This document shows positions 5,076 through 8,419 of a stretch of 8,419 nucleotides of DNA, in pieces. Source of the DNA: Deltaproteobacteria bacterium (GTDB lineage: Bacteria > Desulfobacterota > Desulfobacteria > Desulfobacterales > B30-G6); assembly GCA_003647375.1 (NCBI GenBank), contig QMMS01000200.1:1-8419 (forward strand), read 5' to 3'. Under the pieces are notes generated by a model that was not told the origin of the DNA, did no database searches, and saw only the letters and a list, made by a program, of their open reading frames with translations. The number at the start of each line of letters is the position of its first letter. Within the stretch, counting starts at the first letter, position 1. The position numbers were made by a program, and so were the translations under genes.

Positions 5076-6407
5076 TTAGAAAGGAAGCATTCCGCGCCCC
5101 AAGCCGCGCATGCCACCTTTGTTGATTTTCTTCATCATTTTGAGTATTTGCGCATAATTTTTTATCAACTTATTAACATCTTGTACACGAGTTCCACTCC
5201 CTTTTGCAATCCTTTTCCGCCGACTTCCGTTGATAATGGTGTGGACCCGTCGCTCCTGGGGTGTCATCGAATTGATAATCGCTTCGATCCTGACAAATTC
5301 GTTGTCGTCAACCTCAAGATTTTTCAGCTGTTTGACCTTGTTCATACCCGGGATCATATTGATCAGATCTGAAAAAGAACCCATCTTTCGAATCTGGACC
5401 ATCTGATCTCGAAAATCTTCCAGCGTAAACTGGCTTTTGCGGAGCTTCTTCTCGAGTTCAACCGCTTGTTTTTCATCCATCACGGCCTGGGCTTTTTCGA
5501 TCATCGTCAGAACGTCTCCCATGCCCAGTATTCTGGAAGACATCCGTTCTGGATGAAAAGGCTCCAGTTCGTTCAGCTTTTCACCGACCCCCACAAATTT
5601 AATCGGTTTGCCGGTGACGGATTTGATAGAGATGGCTGCTCCACCCCGGGCATCACCATCCATCTTGGTCAGAACGACACCACCGAGATCCAATACATCA
5701 TCAAAGGCTTCGGCGATATTCACCGCATCCTGGCCGGTCATGGCATCCGCCACCAGGAGTGTTTCGGACGGATCTACCGCCACTTTTATCCGGCGCAATT
5801 CCGCCATCAATGCTTCGTCAACATGAAGCCGCCCCGCGGTGTCAAGAATCAGTGTATCGCACCCGGCCTTTGTTGCCGCACCCCTTGCCTCCTGACAAAT
5901 ATCCACCGGATCCATATCAGCAATGGAGGGATAGACCGGTACATCTATCTGTGCGCCCAGCTTTGTGAGCTGATCGATGGCAGCTGGTCTGTAAACATCC
6001 GCCGGGACCAGGTAGGGATGATACCCCTTTTCCCTGATGTATATGGCAAGCTTTCCAGCAGTGGTCGTCTTTCCCGAACCCTGCAGACCCACCAGCATAA
6101 TTGACATGGGCCTCGTACCCGAAAGAACAAGCTCCTGGTGCTGACCTCCCATGAGCTCTGTCAGCTCTTCGTTAACAATTTTAACAACCTGCTGACCCGG
6201 AGTGAGGCTTGCCATGACCTCCTGACCTAGCGCCCGTTCCTTGATATCTGCAATAAACCGCTTAGCAACCTTGTAATGGACGTCGGCCTCCAGGAGCGCC
6301 ATTCTGACGTCGCGTAAACCATCCGTAATATTTTTTTCGGACAGCTTCCCGTGACCTTTTAGTTTTTTAAAGGCCGCGCCAAGCTTGTCGCTTAAGTTGT
6401 CAAACAT
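5076..6407 (-). CDS. ffh: Signal recognition particle GTPase Ffh (SRP54)
   Basis: Ffh binds 4.5S RNA and the signal sequence of nascent membrane proteins and delivers ribosomes to FtsY through paired GTPases. The 443-aa protein has the complete NGM layout. The helical N domain occupies about residues 1-90 with the A-L-L-E-A-D-V motif. The G domain has the P-loop G107-L-Q-G-S-G-K-T, D-V-Y-R-P-A-A, D189-T-A-G-R, T-K-M-D-G-D at 247-252 and the G-V-G-E-K-L-N-E-L-E-P-F closing motif. The methionine-rich M domain (about 315-430) contains G-S-G-T-R-V-Q-D-V-N for RNA binding and ends in a G-G-M-R-G-L-G-R-G-M tail. It is the first gene of the operon. The ATG at 6407 has only a distant GGGGAT upstream, so initiation looks weaker than for rpsP. 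Confidence 0.98.
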   Translation of the reverse strand: MFDNLSDKLGAAFKKLKGHGKLSEKNITDGLRDVRMALLEADVHYKVAKRFIADIKERALGQEVMASLTPGQQVVKIVNEELTELMGGQHQELVLSGTRPMSIMLVGLQGSGKTTTAGKLAIYIREKGYHPYLVPADVYRPAAIDQLTKLGAQIDVPVYPSIADMDPVDICQEARGAATKAGCDTLILDTAGRLHVDEALMAELRRIKVAVDPSETLLVADAMTGQDAVNIAEAFDDVLDLGGVVLTKMDGDARGGAAISIKSVTGKPIKFVGVGEKLNELEPFHPERMSSRILGMGDVLTMIEKAQAVMDEKQAVELEKKLRKSQFTLEDFRDQMVQIRKMGSFSDLINMIPGMNKVKQLKNLEVDDNEFVRIEAIINSMTPQERRVHTIINGSRRKRIAKGSGTRVQDVNKLIKNYAQILKMMKKINKGGMRGLGRGMLPF

Positions 6408-6427
6408 GTTGCCGTGTGGATCCCCGA

Positions 6428-6469
6428 ATAAAATCGTATGAACGATTTTATAAAACGCGACGTTGTCGC
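6428..6469 (-). promoter_or_regulatory. Hairpins in the ffh 5' untranslated leader
   Basis: ATAAAATCGT-ATGA-ACGATTTTAT gives a perfect 10-bp stem with a 4-nt loop (6428-6451), starting 20 nt upstream of the ffh ATG. A second small stem GCGAC-GTT-GTCGC lies at 6457-6469. From the proposed promoter both would be in the ~120-nt ffh leader. They may affect mRNA stability or translation. They match no riboswitch I know. Confidence 0.55.
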
Positions 6470-6536
6470 TCCAATAGAGAAAGATTCAGCGCTATTTGTC
6501 ATCCCTTTCCATCAACTCAAGGTATTAAACGCTTGA

Positions 6537-6565
6537 AAATAGTTTTAATTACATGTTATGTCAAG
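6537..6565 (-). promoter_or_regulatory. Sigma-70-type promoter for the ffh operon
   Basis: Read on the minus strand, a perfect -35 TTGACA (6565-6560) is followed by a 17-bp spacer and TATTTT (6542-6537; 4 of 6 to TATAAT). The site lies about 130-160 nt upstream of the ffh ATG in the divergent region between ffh and rlmN. It is the only strong promoter match I found for the operon. Confidence 0.7.
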
Positions 6566-6566
6566 A

Positions 6567-6592
6567 ACAAATTCGCTGGGGCGAATTTGTTT
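6567..6592. promoter_or_regulatory. 11-bp perfect dyad abutting the ffh -35 box
   Basis: AACAAATTCGC-TGGG-GCGAATTTGTT is a perfect inverted repeat with a 4-nt centre. Its edge is 1 bp from the proposed -35 hexamer on the upstream side. That position fits an activator or repressor operator. No T-run follows on the minus strand; a short TTT follows on the plus strand, so a terminator is the weaker reading. Confidence 0.55.
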
Positions 6593-6810
6593 GACGCAGC
6601 TGCGCTGCTTTTCAAACCCGGCCTGAACAGGTCAGGACTCTTGAAAGGGTAGATACCCGGGTCCAAAGGGCCCGGCATTGATTCAACCCTATAAGGGATT
6701 AAAATTATAAACATTCAGCGTGTGATAAATTCTAAATCCGAATATCGAAATACGAAACAAATCCAAATATCAAATGCTCAAATGATTTAAGCATATTAAC
6801 CTGACGACTC

Positions 6811-6900
6811 CGTTATGCCGGACTTGACAAGCCTGCCCCGGCAAGTAGTTACCCGGGGGCATCCAATGTTTTCTGGATTCCCGCCTTCGCGGGAATGACA
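6811..6900. repeat. REP-like palindrome nested in repeat copy 2
   Basis: ATTCCCGC-CTTC-GCGGGAAT (6877-6896) is a perfect 8-bp hairpin preceded by TTCTGG and followed by GACA. Upstream GTTATGCCGGACTTGA (6812-6827) resembles the other half of the widespread 'CCGGA...TTCTGGATTCCCG...GGGAATGAC' class of intergenic palindromes. Between the halves an extra GC-rich hairpin (GCCCCGG...CCCGGGGGC, about 6834-6860) looks inserted. It is absent from copy 1. Confidence 0.6.
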
Positions 6901-7045
6901 ACCGTGGGGTATTTAACCGCTGGAGTAATAGTTTGCAACTTGTATCTCCAAAGGCTTGTTTTGATCATTCGGTATTGTTTAGGATTTCGAATTTCGTGCT
7001 TCGGATTTAAAGAACTACCGCCATCGGCATAGCCAAATATCTCTG

Positions 7046-7070
7046 ACCTGGCCCAAAGGACCAGGTTTTA
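7046..7070 (+). terminator. Possible terminator at the right end of repeat copy 2
   Basis: ACCTGG-CC-CAAA-GG-A-CCAGGT followed by TTTA forms an 8-bp stem with one bulged base and a short T-run on the plus strand, 50 nt before rlmN. It could block readthrough into rlmN, which would then need a promoter downstream; a weak TATACT -10 lies at 7089-7094. The matching site in copy 1 is less paired, so this may simply be the end of the element. Confidence 0.3.
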
Positions 7071-7122
7071 AATGACGGAATAAAGATATATACTAAAAAT
7101 TCAGGTTTAGTTATCCATCACC

Positions 7123-8169
7123 ATGAAAACATATCCACCCAAAACAGATATCAAGAACCTGACCAGAGAAGAGCTGGCCAGGTGGTTCGAAGATCACGGC
7201 ATGCGATCGTTTCGTGCGACCCAGGTTTTCAAATGGCTGTACCTGAAGCAGGTGGATGCATTCGACCAAATGACCGATCTGGGCGTAAAGACCCGGGAAC
7301 TACTGTCTCAGAATTTTTTAAGTGAACGCCTTTCATTGAATCAGGTGGCATCGTCTAAAGATGGTTCTGAAAAATACTTGTTTGAGCTGGGTGACGGCAA
7401 CCTCATCGAGTCCGTCCTGATACCGGAAAAGGATCATTACACCCTCTGTATTTCATGCCAGGTCGGCTGCGGCCAGGGTTGCCGATTCTGTCTCACCGCA
7501 CAAAGCGGGTTGATTCGCAATCTGACATCGGCCGAAATCATCTCACAGGTACGGGACATCAGTCATTTAACCACAGGCTCCAGGAATCTGACCAACATCG
7601 TTTTCATGGGCATGGGAGAGCCTTTGGCAAATTATCGAAATGTCATTCATGCTTTGAAAGTTATCACGGACAGCGATGTGGGACTGAAACTTTCCAGCAG
7701 AAGGATAACCCTTTCAACAGCTGGTCTCGTTTCACGAATGGCAGACCTGGGAAAAGACACCCAGATCAACCTGGCCGTGTCCCTAAATGCTACAGATAAT
7801 GATACGCGCAGCAGATTGATGCCTATTAATCGTAAATACCCTATTGAAAAACTCATAGAAGCGTGCACCAGCTATCCACTGAAAAATCGAAAAAAAATCA
7901 CCATTGAATATATTCTGATGAAAGGGATCAATGACACACCCGAAGATGCCCAGCGACTGGCCAGGCTGTTGAGGCCGATCAAAGCCAAAATAAACCTGAT
8001 CCCTTATAACACATACGAAGGCAGCCCTTTTGAATGCCCGGACGAGCCGGTCATCTCCAGGTTTCAGGACATTCTTATTGCCGGCCATTACACGGTCATG
8101 ATTCGGCGCAGCAAGGGTCAGGATATCTCTGCAGCCTGCGGCCAACTCCGCGCTATTTCACTAGCCTGA
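7123..8169 (+). CDS. rlmN: Dual-specificity 23S rRNA A2503 / tRNA A37 C2-methyltransferase RlmN
   Basis: RlmN is a radical-SAM enzyme that methylates C2 of A2503 in 23S rRNA and A37 in some tRNAs. The 348-aa protein has the N-terminal accessory domain (N-L-T-R-E-E-L...F-R-A-T-Q-V-F-K-W-L-Y, about 12-40), then the [4Fe-4S] motif C116-G-Q-G-C120-R-F-C123. C109 matches the resolving cysteine (E. coli C118), and C339 in the A-A-C-G-Q-L motif matches the methyl-carrying cysteine (E. coli C355). M-G-M-G-E-P-L and the S-L-N-A motif support RlmN. The ATG at 7123 is the only start before the conserved N-terminus; no good Shine-Dalgarno is visible. The protein stops five residues after the catalytic C-G-Q-L-R, and these last codons lie in a palindromic repeat arm, so the tail may have been replaced. 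Confidence 0.96.
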   Translation: MKTYPPKTDIKNLTREELARWFEDHGMRSFRATQVFKWLYLKQVDAFDQMTDLGVKTRELLSQNFLSERLSLNQVASSKDGSEKYLFELGDGNLIESVLIPEKDHYTLCISCQVGCGQGCRFCLTAQSGLIRNLTSAEIISQVRDISHLTTGSRNLTNIVFMGMGEPLANYRNVIHALKVITDSDVGLKLSSRRITLSTAGLVSRMADLGKDTQINLAVSLNATDNDTRSRLMPINRKYPIEKLIEACTSYPLKNRKKITIEYILMKGINDTPEDAQRLARLLRPIKAKINLIPYNTYEGSPFECPDEPVISRFQDILIAGHYTVMIRRSKGQDISAACGQLRAISLA

Positions 8170-8263
8170 TCGACTCAGCGGCTGTGTTATTCAACCTTCG
8201 TAGTAGCACACTACGACTTCAGGTTGAAATGCCTTGCCGCTGAGCCGATCAGGCTGTGAAATA
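8154..8263. repeat. Long nested palindrome spanning the rlmN stop codon
   Basis: The outer arms 8154-8182 and 8236-8263 pair over 28 bp with one extra base (T8162) and one mismatch (A8173). Inside, TTCAACCT (8190-8197) pairs with 8221-8228 and TCGTAGT (8198-8204) with 8210-8216, leaving an AGCAC loop and a CTTC bulge. The left outer arm contains the last four rlmN sense codons and its TGA. The TTTTCGTTTT that follows makes the structure a possible terminator for rlmN. Confidence 0.85.
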
Positions 8264-8400
8264 TTTTCGTTTTCATCAGGGTGTATTCCACAATTTATTT
8301 AAATCCAGTCTGCTCATGTGTTATTCAACCTTCGTAGTAGCACACTACGACTTCAGGTTGAAATGCCTTGCCGCTGAGCCGATCAGGCTGTGAAATATTT
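8183..8400 (+). repeat. 84-bp perfect direct repeat downstream of rlmN
   Basis: Positions 8183-8266 and 8317-8400 are identical over 84 bp, with a 50-bp unrelated spacer. The repeat unit is exactly the inner hairpin plus the right outer arm of the palindrome at 8154-8263. The second unit has no matching left arm upstream of it; its right arm could only pair with the rlmN-borne left arm. No coding potential is seen. Confidence 0.9.
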
Positions 8401-8419
8401 GGATTAATGAATCAGGTAC

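Larger units (their letters stand above)
6652..7075. repeat. Long interspersed repeat, copy 2 (conserved ends, different core)
   Basis: This is the direct-orientation partner of 17-424. The left end (6716-6787) is identical to 73-144 except for one base, and the right end (6955-7075) matches 290-424. The core (about 6788-6933) is unrelated to the core of copy 1 and holds a REP-like palindrome. Terminal hairpins are visible: CCGGGTCC-AAA-GGGCCCGG near 6657-6676 on the left and ACCTGGCC...GG-A-CCAGGT at 7046-7066 on the right. The copy fills most of the 715-bp ffh-rlmN divergent spacer. No transposase or ORF is present. Confidence 0.85.

Noticed and set aside
5466..6104. 212-codon plus-strand ORF antisense to ffh
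   Set aside because: It is the mirror of the strongly conserved ffh G-domain codons. The protein is rich in His, Phe and Arg with no domain pattern, typical of a shadow frame.
6408..6660. 4.5S SRP RNA gene next to ffh
   Set aside because: I could not find the conserved SRP RNA apical GGAA-tetraloop hairpin. The hairpins present are short and promoter-proximal.
7783..8145. 120-codon minus-strand ORF opposite rlmN
   Set aside because: It lies wholly within the conserved rlmN coding sequence and has no recognisable motif.
8183..8400. CRISPR array or diversity-generating template/variable pair
   Set aside because: There are only two 84-bp units with one 50-bp spacer, no cas genes, no A-specific differences (the units are identical), and no reverse transcriptase.

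Overview
The window looks like the core translation and SRP operon of a sulfate-reducer-like deltaproteobacterium (Desulfobacterota, Desulfobacterales-type). This placement rests on gene order, on protein character and on the kind of palindromic intergenic repeats present; no search was run. Nine genes lie head to tail on the minus strand: ffh, rpsP, khpA-like, rimM, trmD, a small SPOUT RNA methyltransferase, rplS, rnhB and yraN. One divergent gene, rlmN, lies on the plus strand.

Layout from the operon's 5' end (right) to its 3' end (left). A good sigma-70-type promoter (6537-6565) with an 11-bp dyad just upstream of its -35 box drives ffh. ffh, rpsP, khpA and rimM are tightly packed. A 305-bp spacer full of repeats precedes trmD, whose Shine-Dalgarno lies inside a repeat module. 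trmD overlaps the SPOUT methyltransferase by 62 nt. A 198-bp spacer with a second copy of the same repeat family precedes rplS. A 423-bp spacer with several unrelated hairpins precedes rnhB, which overlaps yraN by ATGA. A clear intrinsic terminator overlaps the yraN stop codon.

The genes fit one theme. Ffh handles cotranslational targeting. S16 and L19 are ribosomal proteins. RimM matures the 30S subunit around S16. TrmD makes m1G37 in tRNA, the SPOUT protein probably methylates another RNA, KhpA binds RNA, and RlmN methylates 23S rRNA A2503 and some tRNAs. RNase HII and YraN are the usual nucleic-acid-maintenance passengers.

The proteins are ordinary; the unusual part is the non-coding DNA. 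Every long spacer carries palindromic or modular repeats: (i) two ~410-425 bp direct copies of an element with conserved ends and completely different cores, one on each side of the nine-gene operon; (ii) two ~105-120 bp modular hairpin elements in the trmD and rplS leaders; (iii) three separate inverted repeats between rplS and rnhB; (iv) a long nested palindrome whose left arm encodes the last codons and stop of rlmN, followed 134 bp later by an identical copy of only its core and right arm. No CRISPR array, tRNA, rRNA or transposase gene was seen.
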